DNA from: Terrabacter sp. MAHUQ-38
GTDB taxonomy: Bacteria; Actinomycetota; Actinomycetes; Actinomycetales; Dermatophilaceae
DNA length: 64,000 bases
Direction: 5' to 3'
NCBI RefSeq assembly: GCF_014518425.1
Contig: NZ_JACVCU010000001.1
Location: 1,426,001 to 1,490,000 of the forward strand
A model generated the notes under the pieces. It was not told the DNA's origin. It did not search any database and worked only from the letters and a program-made list of their open reading frames with translations. Positions 20,949 through 30,124 of this stretch are shown piece after piece (within the stretch, counting starts at the first letter, position 1; each line of letters starts with the position of its first letter). A program made the translations under genes and the position numbers.

Positions 20949-21329
20949 ATGCCGCCCCGCCGACGTACCCCGATCGCCGAGGGCAGTGCCGCGCTCGAGG
21001 CCTGCCGCGCTGCCGAGTTCGCGGCGGACCGGAGGACCACGGCGACGGCCGTCCGCTACACCCTCGAGGAGCTCGCGACGACCGCGCCCGGCCGCACCGT
21101 CGAGGTGCGGGTCCCGCCGCACGGTGCCGTCCAGTGCATCGAGGGGCCCGTCCACACCCGCGGCACGCCCCCCAACGTCATCGAGACGGACGCGGAGACG
21201 TGGCTTCGACTCGCGGTCGGCGACCTGACGTGGGAGGCGGCGGTCGACGCGGCACGCATCCGCGCGAGCGGTCAGCGCGCCCACCTCGAGGGACTCCTCC
21301 CGCTCGTCTCGCTTAGGCTTGGGCCGTGA
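20949..21329 (+). CDS. Sterol carrier protein-like (SCP-2 family) protein
   Basis: This 126-aa protein resembles actinobacterial SCP-like proteins. [50 protein letters not shown] is followed by a [33 protein letters not shown] end typical of the SCP2 lipid-binding fold. It likely binds a hydrophobic ligand. Its stop overlaps the next GTG (GTGA); it heads a four-gene chain to thpR. Confidence 0.75.
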   Translation: MPPRRRTPIAEGSAALEACRAAEFAADRRTTATAVRYTLEELATTAPGRTVEVRVPPHGAVQCIEGPVHTRGTPPNVIETDAETWLRLAVGDLTWEAAVDAARIRASGQRAHLEGLLPLVSLRLGP

Positions 21330-21601
21330 CCCAGCCGACCCAGCCGACCCCTCCACACCGGCCCGAGCGCTCGCGCATCCCGAACTTCAAGCGGTTCCTC
21401 ATCACCGGCGCGCTCGTCGGGCTGGTGATCGGGGTCTGGGTCGGGCTCCGCGAGCCGGGCGGCCCGAGCTACACGACGACGAAGCCGTTCGACACGGGCG
21501 CCGCCGTGCTCTTCCTCGGGGCACTCGGCGCCTTCTTCGGCGCGGGCCTCGCGGGCATCCTCACGATCCTGCTCGAACGCGCCGGCCGCAAGGGCTCGTG
21601 A
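21326..21601 (+). CDS. Small two-helix membrane protein
   Basis: The protein has 91 aa: a Pro-rich cytosolic N-terminus, then hydrophobic helices at about 25-42 and 60-83, and a basic tail. I do not recognise a family beyond its place in the operon. It overlaps the genes on both sides by 4 bp, so translational coupling is likely. Confidence 0.8.
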   Translation: MTQPTQPTPPHRPERSRIPNFKRFLITGALVGLVIGVWVGLREPGGPSYTTTKPFDTGAAVLFLGALGAFFGAGLAGILTILLERAGRKGS

Positions 21602-22755
21602 CGCAGGCCGCACGCCCGGGTCCGCTCGCCGGGCTCCGCGTCGTCGAGCTCGCCGGCCTCGGACCCGCGCCGTTCGCGGGCATGCTGCTCGCCGACCTCG
21701 GGGCCGACGTGATCCGCATCGACCGGCCGGGCGAGGCGACCCTGCCGCTGCCCCTCCCGCCCGAGTCCGACCTCCTGCGCCGGGGCCGTCCCTCGGTGGC
21801 GCTCGACCTCAAGCACCCTGACGGCCTTGCGACCGCCCTGGCCCTCGTCGACCGCGCCGACGTCCTGGTCGAGGGCTACCGGCCGGGTGTCGCCGAGCGT
21901 CTCGGCCTCGGTCCTGACGTGTGCCTCGCGCGCAACCCCGGCCTCGTCTACGGGCGGATGACCGGCTGGGGCCAGGACGGCCCGCTCGCCCAGACCGCGG
22001 GACACGACATCGGCTACGTCGCAGTCACCGGCGCGCTGCACGCGATCGGTCGTGCCGGAGGCCCGCCGCAGGTGCCGGTCAACCTCGTCGGCGACTTCGG
22101 CGGCGGCGCGCTCTATCTCGTCGTCGGGGTGCTCGCCGCGCTCCTCGAGGCCCGGTCGAGTGGCCGGGGTCAGGTCGTCGACGCCGCGATCGTCGACGGC
22201 ACCGCGCACCTCTCGTCGCTCGTCGTCGGGCTCGTCTCGGCGGGGCTGTGGTCCGACCGTCGGGGCACGAACCTCCTCGACACGGGCGCCCCCTTCTACG
22301 ACGTCTACGAGACGAGCGACGGCGGCTGGCTCGCCGTCGGGCCGCTCGAGCCGGCGTTCTACGCCGAGCTGCTCCGCCTGCTCGAGCTCGGCGACACGGC
22401 ACCGGACCGCCTCGACCCGTCGCAGTGGCCCGCCCTGCGCAACCTGCTCGCCGACACCTTCCGCACGCGCACCCGCGACGAGTGGACCGAGCTGCTCGGC
22501 GGCACCGACACGTGCGTCGAGCCGGTCCTCAGCTACGCCGAGGCACCCGCGCACCCCCACCTCGCCGCGCGCGGCACCTACGCCGAGCACCACGGCATCG
22601 TGCAACCCGCCCCCGCGCCGCGCTTCTCGCGCACCCCGGCGTCCCTGACGACGCCGCCCTCGACGCCGGGCGCCGACACGCGATCAGCGTTGGTCGCGTG
22701 GGGCATCGACGACGTGGACGCCCTCCTCGCCTCGGGCGCCGCGACCCAGTCATGA
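21598..22755 (+). CDS. CaiB/BaiF family CoA-transferase, alpha-methylacyl-CoA racemase type
   Basis: This 385-aa enzyme begins GPLAGLRVVELAGLGPAPFAGMLLADLGADVIRIDRPG, the class III CoA-transferase start. AMACR-like racemases share the GLGPAPFAGM and GHDIGYVAVTGALHAIGRAGGPP blocks seen here. So 2-methylacyl-CoA epimerisation before beta-oxidation is the better guess, and transfer of CoA the alternative. The GTG at 21598 overlaps the upstream stop, and its own stop overlaps thpR. Confidence 0.85.
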   Translation: MTQAARPGPLAGLRVVELAGLGPAPFAGMLLADLGADVIRIDRPGEATLPLPLPPESDLLRRGRPSVALDLKHPDGLATALALVDRADVLVEGYRPGVAERLGLGPDVCLARNPGLVYGRMTGWGQDGPLAQTAGHDIGYVAVTGALHAIGRAGGPPQVPVNLVGDFGGGALYLVVGVLAALLEARSSGRGQVVDAAIVDGTAHLSSLVVGLVSAGLWSDRRGTNLLDTGAPFYDVYETSDGGWLAVGPLEPAFYAELLRLLELGDTAPDRLDPSQWPALRNLLADTFRTRTRDEWTELLGGTDTCVEPVLSYAEAPAHPHLAARGTYAEHHGIVQPAPAPRFSRTPASLTTPPSTPGADTRSALVAWGIDDVDALLASGAATQS

Positions 22756-23321
22756 GGCTCTTCGTCGCCGTCGTCCCGCCCGACGAGGTCCTGGACGACC
22801 TCGAGGCGCACGTCGAGCCGCGCCGCGAGGCCGGCCCGGAGATCCGGTGGACCGACCGCCACCAGTGGCACGTGACCCTCGCCTTCCTCGGCGCGGTACC
22901 CGAAGCCCGCCTCGACGACCTCACCGAGGCGCTCGCCCGCTCGGCCGGCCGGCGAGACCCGCTCGTCCTGCGCCTGTCGGGTGCGGGGGCGTTCCCCAAC
23001 CCGTATGCCGCGCGCATCCTCTGGGCGGGCGTCGAGCAGGTCCGCGGTGACCTCACGAGTGCAGCGGGCGGCATACGCAGTGCGGCGAGCTCCGTGGGGG
23101 CGACCCCCGACGGCACCCGCTTCCACCCGCACCTGACGCTCGGCCGCTTCCACCGCCCCGCGGAGGCGACCCGCTGGATCCGCGCGCTCGACGCCTGGGA
23201 GGGCCCGGCGTGGCGCGTCGAGCGGTTCGCGCTCGTCGAGTCGCACCTCGGCGAGGGGCGCGGGAGGCGTCCCCGCTACGAGGTGCTCGCCGAGCTGCCG
23301 CTGCGCGGCACCGAGGACTGA
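22752..23321 (+). CDS. thpR: RNA 2',3'-cyclic phosphodiesterase (ThpR/2H family)
   Basis: This is a 2H phosphoesterase of 189 aa. MRLFVAVVPPDEV is the family start, and the two catalytic motifs are HVTLAFLG and HLTLGR. It hydrolyses 2',3'-cyclic phosphates on RNA ends. It ends 42 bp before purF and closes a chain of overlapping genes. Confidence 0.9.
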   Translation: MRLFVAVVPPDEVLDDLEAHVEPRREAGPEIRWTDRHQWHVTLAFLGAVPEARLDDLTEALARSAGRRDPLVLRLSGAGAFPNPYAARILWAGVEQVRGDLTSAAGGIRSAASSVGATPDGTRFHPHLTLGRFHRPAEATRWIRALDAWEGPAWRVERFALVESHLGEGRGRRPRYEVLAELPLRGTED

Positions 23322-23362
23322 CGGCGTCCTACGGGCGTCGGCACGTGTGGGACACTGGGGCA

Positions 23363-24925
23363 GTGGCACGTGGCGACGGTCGTTTGAACCATGACCTCAT
23401 CCCCGGCGAGAAGGGCCCGCAGGACGCCTGCGGGGTCTTCGGCGTCTGGGCCCCCGGAGAGGACGTCGCGAAGCTGACGTACTTCGGGCTCTATGCGCTG
23501 CAGCACCGCGGCCAGGAGTCCGCCGGCATCGCGACCGGCGACGGCGAGAAGATCCTCGTCTACAAGGACATGGGCCTCGTGTCCCAGGTCTTCGACGAGA
23601 CCGCCCTGTCGTCGCTGCGCGGGCACATCGCGATCGGTCACACGCGCTACTCCACGACGGGCGGCTCCACGTGGGAGAACGCCCAGCCGACCCTCGGCGG
23701 CACGGGCCACAGCACGCTCGCCCTCGCCCACAACGGCAACCTCATCAACACCGTCGAGCTCAAGGCCCTCGTCGACGAGCACTTCGGCGGCACCCGCGTC
23801 ACGGGTGAGCTCGCGCGCGGCAACACGTCCGACACTGCGCTCGTCACGACGCTTCTCTCCGCCGACGAGGACCGCACGCCCGAGCAGGCCGCCCTCGAGC
23901 TGCTGCCGAAGCTGCGCGGCGCGTTCTCCTTCGTCTTCATGGACGAGTCGACCCTGTATGCCGCCCGCGACCCGTGGGGCGTGCGACCCCTCGCGCTCGG
24001 TCGCCTCGAGCGAGGCTGGGTCGTGGCCTCCGAGACGGCGGCCCTGCAGACGATCGGTGCGGCCGTCATCCGCGAGGTCGAGCCCGGCGAGCTGATCGTC
24101 ATCGACGAGGACGGTCTGCGCTCGCACAAGTTCGCGGCGCCGCAGCCCAAGGGCTGCGTCTTCGAGTACGTCTACCTCGCCCGCCCGGATGCAGTGATCC
24201 GCGGCCGCGTCGTGCACGAGGCGCGCGTCGAGATGGGCCGCGTCCTCGCCCGCGAGCACCCCGTCGACGCCGACCTCGTGATCGGTGTGCCCGAGTCGGG
24301 CGTGCCTGCGGCCGTGGGGTATTCGCAGGAGAGTGGCACCCCGTTCGGCCAGGGCTTCGTCAAGAACGCGTACGTCGGGCGCACCTTCATCCAGCCGTCG
24401 CAGACGCTGCGCCAGCTCGGCATCCGGCTCAAGCTCAACCCGCTCGAGCACACGATCCGCGGCAAGCGCCTCGTCGTCGTGGACGACTCGATCGTTCGCG
24501 GGAACACCCAGCGCGCGCAGATCCGGATGCTGCGCGAGGCGGGTGCGGCCGAGGTGCACGTGCGCATCTCGTCGCCGCCCGTGCAGTGGCCCTGCTTCTA
24601 CGGCATCGACTTCGCCACGCGGGCGGAGCTCATCGCGACCGGCCTCGGGGTCGAGGAGATCCGCGCGTCGATCGGCGCCGACTCCCTCGGCTACATCTCC
24701 GAGGAGGGCATGGTGGGTGCGACGAACCAGCCTGCCGACGAGCTGTGCTCCGCGTGCTTCACCGGTCGCTACCCGATCGAGCTGCCCGAGGACGGCCACA
24801 TCGGCAAGCACGTCCTCGAGACGCTGCCCCTGACGGTCCGCACCGGCCACGACCGCTCGGTCGACGTCGAGGGCGTCAGCCTCGGCGTCGGCGTCGGCGG
24901 CGAGAACGCCCTCCAGCACCCCTGA
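23363..24925 (+). CDS. purF: Amidophosphoribosyltransferase PurF
   Basis: It makes phosphoribosylamine from PRPP and glutamine, the first committed purine step. DACGVFGVW gives the nucleophilic Cys after a short propeptide. LQHRGQESAGIA, RYSTTG and HNGNLIN are glutaminase motifs. LVVVDDSIVRGNTQ is the PRPP loop, and the late Cys residues (PCFYGIDF, CSACF) suggest the Fe-S type. I choose the GTG at 23363 (520 aa); another in-frame GTG at 23345 is possible. It is followed by purM after 110 bp. Confidence 0.97.
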   Translation: MARGDGRLNHDLIPGEKGPQDACGVFGVWAPGEDVAKLTYFGLYALQHRGQESAGIATGDGEKILVYKDMGLVSQVFDETALSSLRGHIAIGHTRYSTTGGSTWENAQPTLGGTGHSTLALAHNGNLINTVELKALVDEHFGGTRVTGELARGNTSDTALVTTLLSADEDRTPEQAALELLPKLRGAFSFVFMDESTLYAARDPWGVRPLALGRLERGWVVASETAALQTIGAAVIREVEPGELIVIDEDGLRSHKFAAPQPKGCVFEYVYLARPDAVIRGRVVHEARVEMGRVLAREHPVDADLVIGVPESGVPAAVGYSQESGTPFGQGFVKNAYVGRTFIQPSQTLRQLGIRLKLNPLEHTIRGKRLVVVDDSIVRGNTQRAQIRMLREAGAAEVHVRISSPPVQWPCFYGIDFATRAELIATGLGVEEIRASIGADSLGYISEEGMVGATNQPADELCSACFTGRYPIELPEDGHIGKHVLETLPLTVRTGHDRSVDVEGVSLGVGVGGENALQHP

Positions 24926-25035
24926 CCCTGCGATCCGTTCGAGGTGTGCGGGCGCGCTGGGGCGCGACGAGGTCCTCCGAACAGGCGTCCCGCGCACGCG
25001 TCCAGCTGTCGCGGCGGCGCCGGTAGGCTTGCCGG

Positions 25036-26166
25036 GTGAGCGAGACCCCCATCACCTATGCCTCTGCCGGAGTCGACGTCGAAGCGGGTGACAAGGCCGT
25101 CGAGCTGATGAAGGAGTCGGTCCGGCGCGCGACGCGGCCCGAGGTGCTCGGCGGGCTCGGCGGATTCGCCGGCATGTTCGACGCGAGCGCGATCGCCCGC
25201 ATGACCCGCCCGATCCTGGCGACCAGCACCGACGGCGTCGGCACCAAGGTCGCCGTCGCCCAAGCCCTCGACAAGCACGACACGATCGGCTTCGACCTCG
25301 TCGGCATGGTCGTCGACGACATCGTCGTGTGCGGCGCCGAGCCGCTCTTCATGACCGACTACATCGCGACCGGCAAGGTCGTGCCCGAGCGCATCGCCGC
25401 CATCGTCGGCGGCATCGCCCGCGCGTGTGAGGAGGCCGGCGTCGCGCTCGTCGGCGGCGAGACCGCGGAGCACCCCGGACTGCTCGAGCCCGACGAGTAC
25501 GACGTCGCCGGCGCCGCCACGGGCGTCGTGGAGTATGCCGCCGTGCTGGGGCCGCAGCGCGTCGCCGACGGGGACGTCGTGGTGGCTCTCGCGAGCAGCG
25601 GCCTGCACAGCAATGGCTTCAGCCTCGTGCGCAGAGTCATCGAGAGCGCCGGTTGGCAGCTCGACCGGCACGTCGACGACTTCGGCCGCACCCTCGGCGA
25701 GGAGCTGCTCGAGCCGACCCGCATCTACACGCGGCCGCTGCTCGAGCTCATCGCCGAGGACGGCGTCGACGTGCACGCCCTGAGCCACGTCACCGGCGGC
25801 GGCCTGGCGGCGAACCTCGCGCGCGTGCTGCCGACCGGCACCTTCGCCCGCCTCGACCGGTCGACGTGGACGCCGCCCGCCGTCTTCCGTACGGTCCAGG
25901 ACCTCGGCCGCGTGCCGGAGGCCGATGTCGAGCGCACCCTCAACCAGGGGATCGGCTTCGTGGCCGTGGTGCCCGAGGCGCACGCCGACCGCGCCATCGA
26001 GCTGAGCGAGGCACGCGGCATACGCGCCTGGCGGCTCGGCGAGGTGGCACTGGAGGAACGTGCGTACGCCGGCGGTCTGGTCGCACCGGGCGTCGAGGTC
26101 GTCCGCGGGGCGAAGGGCGTCGACGGCGGCGCCGTGCAGGTCGTCGGGCAGCACCCAACCGCCTGA
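25036..26166 (+). CDS. purM: AIR synthetase PurM
   Basis: It cyclises FGAM to AIR with ATP. ITYASAGVDVEAGDKAVELMKESV is the PurM start. STDGVGTKVAVAQ, GFDLVGMVVDDIVVCGAEPLFMTDYIATGK, LVGGETAEHPG and HVTGGGLAANLARVLP are characteristic. At 376 aa it is slightly long at the C-terminus. It uses a GTG start. A strong hairpin (26201-26236) terminates it. Confidence 0.97.
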   Translation: MSETPITYASAGVDVEAGDKAVELMKESVRRATRPEVLGGLGGFAGMFDASAIARMTRPILATSTDGVGTKVAVAQALDKHDTIGFDLVGMVVDDIVVCGAEPLFMTDYIATGKVVPERIAAIVGGIARACEEAGVALVGGETAEHPGLLEPDEYDVAGAATGVVEYAAVLGPQRVADGDVVVALASSGLHSNGFSLVRRVIESAGWQLDRHVDDFGRTLGEELLEPTRIYTRPLLELIAEDGVDVHALSHVTGGGLAANLARVLPTGTFARLDRSTWTPPAVFRTVQDLGRVPEADVERTLNQGIGFVAVVPEAHADRAIELSEARGIRAWRLGEVALEERAYAGGLVAPGVEVVRGAKGVDGGAVQVVGQHPTA

Positions 26167-26200
26167 GCGGCGCGGGCTGGGCACCCACGCCATGACGCGA

Positions 26201-26236
26201 CGATGCCCGCGCACCTTCGTGGGTGCGCGGGCATCG
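26201..26236. terminator. Terminator after purM
   Basis: CGATGCCCGCGCACC (26201-26215) pairs perfectly with 26222-26236 over 15 bp around a TTCGTG loop. It lies between the convergent ends of purM and the DUF3073 gene. Confidence 0.85.
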
Positions 26237-26339
26237 ATGCGTTGACCAGACTCCCGCCGCCGGGGCGGAGGGCAGCACCGATCGCGCGTCGGGTGGGAAC
26301 ACTCGACGCACGAGGTGCAGACAGAAGGGGAAGGCGAGC

Positions 26340-26534
26340 TCAGCGCTCGCCCGAGGCCCACTTCCCGTATTCGTCGTACTCGTCGTCGTCGACGGACCGT
26401 GGCTGGTTGGTGCCGTCGCGTTGCGACGGTCCGTGCAGCTCACGCTCCAGCGCGCTCAAGTCCGTATCAGGTGTGTAGTACTTGAGCTGCCGTGCGACCT
26501 TGGTCTGCTTGGCTTTGGCTCGGCCGCGCCCCAT
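26340..26534 (-). CDS. DUF3073 small protein
   Basis: This 64-aa protein begins MGRGRAKAKQTKVARQLKY, the invariant basic start of DUF3073 proteins of actinobacteria. It ends in an acidic DDDEYDEYGKWA tail. Function is unknown; the basic head suggests nucleic acid binding. I use the internal ATG at 26534, preceded by a GAGGGGG RBS, rather than an in-frame start 12 codons upstream. Confidence 0.88.
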   Translation of the reverse strand: MGRGRAKAKQTKVARQLKYYTPDTDLSALERELHGPSQRDGTNQPRSVDDDEYDEYGKWASGER

Positions 26535-26954
26535 GGCGTGACCCCCTCGTGCGTCGTGCCGGGACGGCATCGCTCCTCGGAGAACCGGGTGGCTCTTCGA
26601 TGTCCGCGTAGCGGCCCCGGGAATGTGTGTGTTCTCGTGGTGCTAACGCTACATGAGTGAGGCAAATCCCGCGCCCGCCGCCACCCACCCAGCGCACTCC
26701 GCCGGCCAGCGAGCCGTCGGCGACCAACCCTGGTGAGGTCGAGGGCCATCGGACACCCCGGTCGCGCACGCACTTCGCGCGCATGGTATTGGGAGGCCAC
26801 TCGACGTATACACCCTGTGTTGCAAAAGCGGGACGATTTGACTCTTTTCAGTGTTTAACCGCCATTGGGCTTGCCGAGACTTTACTCTGTCTTTACTGAG
26901 CCCCGGACTGGGGCGCATGCGTGTCGCTGCACCTAGCGACAGGGTGGTGGGGAT
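26535..26954. other. 420-bp divergent control region between DUF3073 and bldC
   Basis: No gene is credible here. The half next to bldC is much richer in A/T than the rest of the window. It contains TTGCCG (26871-26876) and TACTGA (26894-26899) spaced 17 bp, and a TTGACT at 26838-26843, so several promoters may drive bldC. The half near DUF3073 should hold that gene's promoter, which I cannot place. Confidence 0.5.
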
Positions 26955-27152
26955 ATGACAATGACGACTCAGGATCGACACGAGACCGAGAAGCTGCTGA
27001 CACCTGCCGAGGTTGCGGCCCTCTTCCGGGTGGACCCGAAGACGGTGACCCGATGGGCCAAAGCAGGCAAGCTGACTTCGATCCGGACCCTTGGTGGACA
27101 CCGGAGGTACCGCGAGTCAGAGGTTCGCGACCTTCTGGGTGGCGGGCACTGA
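26955..27152 (+). CDS. bldC: BldC-type MerR-like DNA-binding regulator
   Basis: The protein has 65 aa and consists almost only of a winged-helix MerR-like domain: LLTPAEVAALFRVDPKTVTRWAKAGKLTSIRTLGGHRRYRESEV. This is near-identical to the core of Streptomyces BldC, which binds DNA as head-to-tail oligomers and controls developmental timing. A second in-frame ATG at 26961 has better RBS spacing to GGTGGGG and may be the real start. The function in this presumably non-sporulating host is unknown. Confidence 0.92.
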   Translation: MTMTTQDRHETEKLLTPAEVAALFRVDPKTVTRWAKAGKLTSIRTLGGHRRYRESEVRDLLGGGH

Positions 27153-27185
27153 AGCTCGACCGTAGTTGGGGGTAAACCGGTCAAC

Positions 27186-27227
27186 CAGTCGGGGGAGAGG
27201 CACCGCGCGGTGTCGCTCCCCCGACTG
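27186..27227. terminator. Bidirectional terminator after bldC
   Basis: A 12-bp outer stem (27186-27197 with 27216-27227) encloses an inner stem of GGCACC with GGTGTC. It lies between convergent bldC and the secreted-protein gene ending at 27244. Confidence 0.85.
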
Positions 27228-27243
27228 CTACCCGGGCTGATGC

Positions 27244-27714
27244 TCAGGCGTTCCCGCGGGGGACCGGGTTCACGGTGCACACGAAGTACCTGACGACGCC
27301 GTTGTCGACGAGCGCGCCGCCGTCGATGGCCGCCCGCACCTCGTCGGTCGCGTCGAGCACGCCGTTGCCGTCGAGGTCGCCAGCAGCCAGCGCGTCGGCG
27401 TACGAGCCGGTGAGCGAGACCGCGTGCACCTGCCAGCGCCCGCCGTTGTAGCCGGTGTCGCCGGGTGCTGCCGTCGCGACGCTCCGCTGGACCGCGCCGA
27501 AGCTGTAGATGGTGTCCCACGCCTGGTCGGGTGCGCCCGTGCCGCTGAGGTCGGTCGGCGTGGCAACGGTGCGGTAGAGCTCGTGGTCGACGTAGAACGC
27601 CGGCCCGGACACCCCGCCGGCCTGGGCGGCGGAACCTGCGGCCACGAGGCCGGGGAGGGCGAGGGCTACGATCCCGAGCGACCGGACGATCCCACGGGTC
27701 AGGTTGTGCGACAT
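27244..27714 (-). CDS. Secreted hypothetical protein with a calcium-loop-like motif
   Basis: The protein has 156 aa with a Sec signal peptide (basic NLTRGIVRS, hydrophobic core, cleavage near AQAGG). I recognise no family. DLDGNGVLDATDEV near residue 120 looks like a dockerin/EF-hand-type Ca2+ loop. One Cys lies near the C-terminus. The ATG at 27714 follows an AAGGTGG RBS. Its upstream region holds an element shared with the DM13 gene at 31396. Confidence 0.75.
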   Translation of the reverse strand: MSHNLTRGIVRSLGIVALALPGLVAAGSAAQAGGVSGPAFYVDHELYRTVATPTDLSGTGAPDQAWDTIYSFGAVQRSVATAAPGDTGYNGGRWQVHAVSLTGSYADALAAGDLDGNGVLDATDEVRAAIDGGALVDNGVVRYFVCTVNPVPRGNA

Positions 27715-27783
27715 GGCTTTCCACCTTTCGGCCGGCCACCGTGACCAGCTCTCCACCGAGTCAAGCCGGATGGCGGCCGGCAC

Positions 27784-27812
27784 TCCATGACGGCGTCCTT
27801 ACCGGTCCTTAC
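27784..27812 (-). promoter_or_regulatory. Upstream element with tandem GTAAGGAC, shared with the DM13 gene
   Basis: On the minus strand GTAAGGAC occurs twice, 10 bp apart, and the proximal copy continues as GTAAGGACGCCGTCATGGA (27784-27802). A 19-bp sequence with 16 identities stands at nearly the same distance (about 70-75 bp) before the DM13 gene. This suggests common control, possibly by an ECF sigma or a repressor; which is unknown. Confidence 0.4.
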
Positions 27813-27850
27813 AGACCGGAGACGTCGGCGGAGCGTCCTATCGTGACGGG

Positions 27851-28291
27851 ATGACCAGCCGCCCCGACATCACCGCCATCACGCTCGGCGTCCGAGACGT
27901 CGAGGTGTCGCGCACCTTCTACGTCGACGGGCTCGGCTTCCGGCCGGTGCTGCACCTGCCTGGACAGATCTGCTTCGTGCAGGGTGCGCCCGGCCAGCTG
28001 CTCGCGCTGTGGGACGTGATGCAGATGCCGAGCGAGTACGGCGACGTCGGCCATGGGCCGTCCGGACCACCGATGTCCCTCGGCCACAACGTCGCCGCCG
28101 AGGAGCAGGTCGAGCAGCTGTATGCCGCTGCCCTGGCCGCCGGTGCGTCCTCCGTCACCGCCCCCGCCAGGCGCGAGTGGGGTGGCGTGAGCGCGTGCGT
28201 GGCCGACCCTGACGGGTTCCGCTGGGACTTCGTGCACAACCCGGGTTTCCGCGTCGACCCCGACGGCACCGTGCACCTCGGAGACGAGTGA
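27851..28291 (+). CDS. VOC-superfamily (glyoxalase/bleomycin-resistance fold) protein
   Basis: The protein has 146 aa with two beta-alpha-beta-beta-beta repeats. ITAITLGVRDVEVSRTFYVDGLGFRPV forms the first half, and GGVSACVADPDGFRWDFVHNPGF the second, with a likely metal-binding Glu/His pattern. Substrate is unknown. It is convergent with the PucR gene. Confidence 0.85.
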   Translation: MTSRPDITAITLGVRDVEVSRTFYVDGLGFRPVLHLPGQICFVQGAPGQLLALWDVMQMPSEYGDVGHGPSGPPMSLGHNVAAEEQVEQLYAAALAAGASSVTAPARREWGGVSACVADPDGFRWDFVHNPGFRVDPDGTVHLGDE

Positions 28292-28313
28292 CGCCCCGCC
28301 CGGCCGGGCCGGC

Positions 28314-29972
28314 TCAGTGCCCCAGCGCCCGCAGCTGGAGGCGCAGCGCGAGCCGCGTCTCGGGATCGTGCAGGTCGAGGTCCACGACGTCCGAGAGGCG
28401 CTGCATGCGGTAGCGCAGCGTGTTCGGGTGCACGTGGACGACGGCTGCCGCCGCACGCGGGTCCCCCGGGTGGTCGAGCCAGGCCGCAACCGTCTCGAGG
28501 TATACCGTCCGGTGGGCCTCGTCGTGGTCGCGCAGCGTCCCGACGGGGCCGAGGAGCTCCTCGGTCCAGATGCCGCTCAGGGCGCGGGCGTTCGTGACCG
28601 CGGCCCACGCGTCCTCGACCGTCGTCGTCGTGCCGGCGACCCTGCCGGCGTCGCGCAGGCGCTGGACCTCGGTGGCCTCACGTCGCGAGCGGTCGAGGTC
28701 CACGGTGCGTGAGACCCGTCCGCCGGCGCTCGCGGTGGCTGTCGGGCTGACCCCGGCCACCTCCTCGACGACACCGAGCAGCCACTCCCACGTGCCGGGC
28801 GCCGTGTCGCCGGGCACGTCGCGTACGAGGGAGAGAGCCACGCCGTCGAAGATCGCGAGGAGCGGCTGGCGCCACGACCTGCGGCGCGCCGCCGACTCCC
28901 AGACCTCGAGCTCACGCTCGGGGTCGCGCCCTGCGTCGTGGTCGGTGTCGTGGTCGGCGTCGCGGTCGGCCCGCACGGCCAGGTCGCGGTGGGCGCCCGA
29001 GAGCACCACGACCCGCCACGGTGGTGGCGGCAGCCATGCCTCGGCCTCGAGGGTGTCGCCGCTGAGCACGGCGCGGAGCCGGTCGGCCGCGACCCGGCGC
29101 GCGAGGTCGGCCTGCGAACGCAGCCGGAGCAGGTGAAGGGCCACGACGGACGCGGTCTGGGAGAGCGAGACGAGGACGTGCCGCGGTGGCTCCTCGTCGA
29201 CGACGCCCCAGATCGAGCCGAGCCACTCCGTGCCGGCCCGCACCGGCACGACGACACGGGCCCGGAGGCCCCGCCCGGCCGGTACGAAGAACGGCTCGTC
29301 GGATCGGGCGAGCCGCCGGAAGACGCCGCGACCCCGGAGGCTGGCGATGACCTCGTCGGGCACGCGCCGGCCGACGATCGTCGAGACGCGGGCCGGGTCG
29401 GCGACGTCCTGGGTCGAGGAGTAGGCGAGCACCCGTGACTGGGTGTCCTCGATCGTGATGGGGGCGGTGACGAGCGCGGCGCACGCGTCGGCCAGGGCGA
29501 AGAGCTCGTCGAGCACGGGCCCCTCGGCGCGCAGGGCCGGCCCGCTCGCGGCGCGGTCGAGGACGCCACGCAGGAGCCACACGACGTGCGCCCACGAGGC
29601 GTGCTCGGCCAGCTCGACGAGACTGACTCCGAGACGCGTCGCCGCCGACCTGACCTGGGGGTTGCGGGCGGCGGCGCGCCGCATGACGACGGCCCCCGTG
29701 TCGACCGCCGCCGCACCCTCGAGCAGAGCCACGGCCTCGGCCGGACGCTCGACGCCGACCCCGAGGAGCAGGTCACCGGCCTGGCCGAAGACACCCGAGG
29801 CCGGCTCGGCCAGCGTCACGTCGTCGACGGGCGGGCCGCCCGCGTCGACGACGACCGTGAGCAGGCCACCTCCGATGGTGCCGACGAGCTGCCCGATCGG
29901 AAGGCCGACCGGAGTGGTCGAGGAGGTCCGGGTCGCGGACGTGCGGCGTGGTCGCGAGGAGGCGGACGGCAT
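28314..29972 (-). CDS. PucR-family transcriptional regulator
   Basis: This 552-aa regulator has an N-terminal PucR-type sensory region, a central GGDEF-like/CdaR region, and the C-terminal HTH with AAAAVVHVHPNTLRYRMQRL, the PucR helix-turn-helix. An Asp/His-rich low-complexity segment (DRDADHDTDHDAGRD) lies near residue 340. It is divergent from the dadA-like gene across 152 bp, so it most likely controls that gene. Confidence 0.88.
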   Translation of the reverse strand: MPSASSRPRRTSATRTSSTTPVGLPIGQLVGTIGGGLLTVVVDAGGPPVDDVTLAEPASGVFGQAGDLLLGVGVERPAEAVALLEGAAAVDTGAVVMRRAAARNPQVRSAATRLGVSLVELAEHASWAHVVWLLRGVLDRAASGPALRAEGPVLDELFALADACAALVTAPITIEDTQSRVLAYSSTQDVADPARVSTIVGRRVPDEVIASLRGRGVFRRLARSDEPFFVPAGRGLRARVVVPVRAGTEWLGSIWGVVDEEPPRHVLVSLSQTASVVALHLLRLRSQADLARRVAADRLRAVLSGDTLEAEAWLPPPPWRVVVLSGAHRDLAVRADRDADHDTDHDAGRDPERELEVWESAARRRSWRQPLLAIFDGVALSLVRDVPGDTAPGTWEWLLGVVEEVAGVSPTATASAGGRVSRTVDLDRSRREATEVQRLRDAGRVAGTTTTVEDAWAAVTNARALSGIWTEELLGPVGTLRDHDEAHRTVYLETVAAWLDHPGDPRAAAAVVHVHPNTLRYRMQRLSDVVDLDLHDPETRLALRLQLRALGH

Positions 29973-30124
29973 ACCTCATGATGACCCACGGCTGTACTCC
30001 GGGCACAAGGAGAGCGGCCAACTCTGTCACCGGAGCACCACGGCTCGAGCCTGGATCGACCCCACCATGGACACAACGCACCACGCATCCCCGTTGACCA
30101 CCCCTTGACCCAGGAGTCGATCGC

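Noticed and set aside
28292-28313. GCCCGGCCGGGC palindrome as a terminator between the VOC and PucR genes
   Set aside because: It is a 12-bp palindrome with no room for a loop; a useful RNA hairpin is doubtful.
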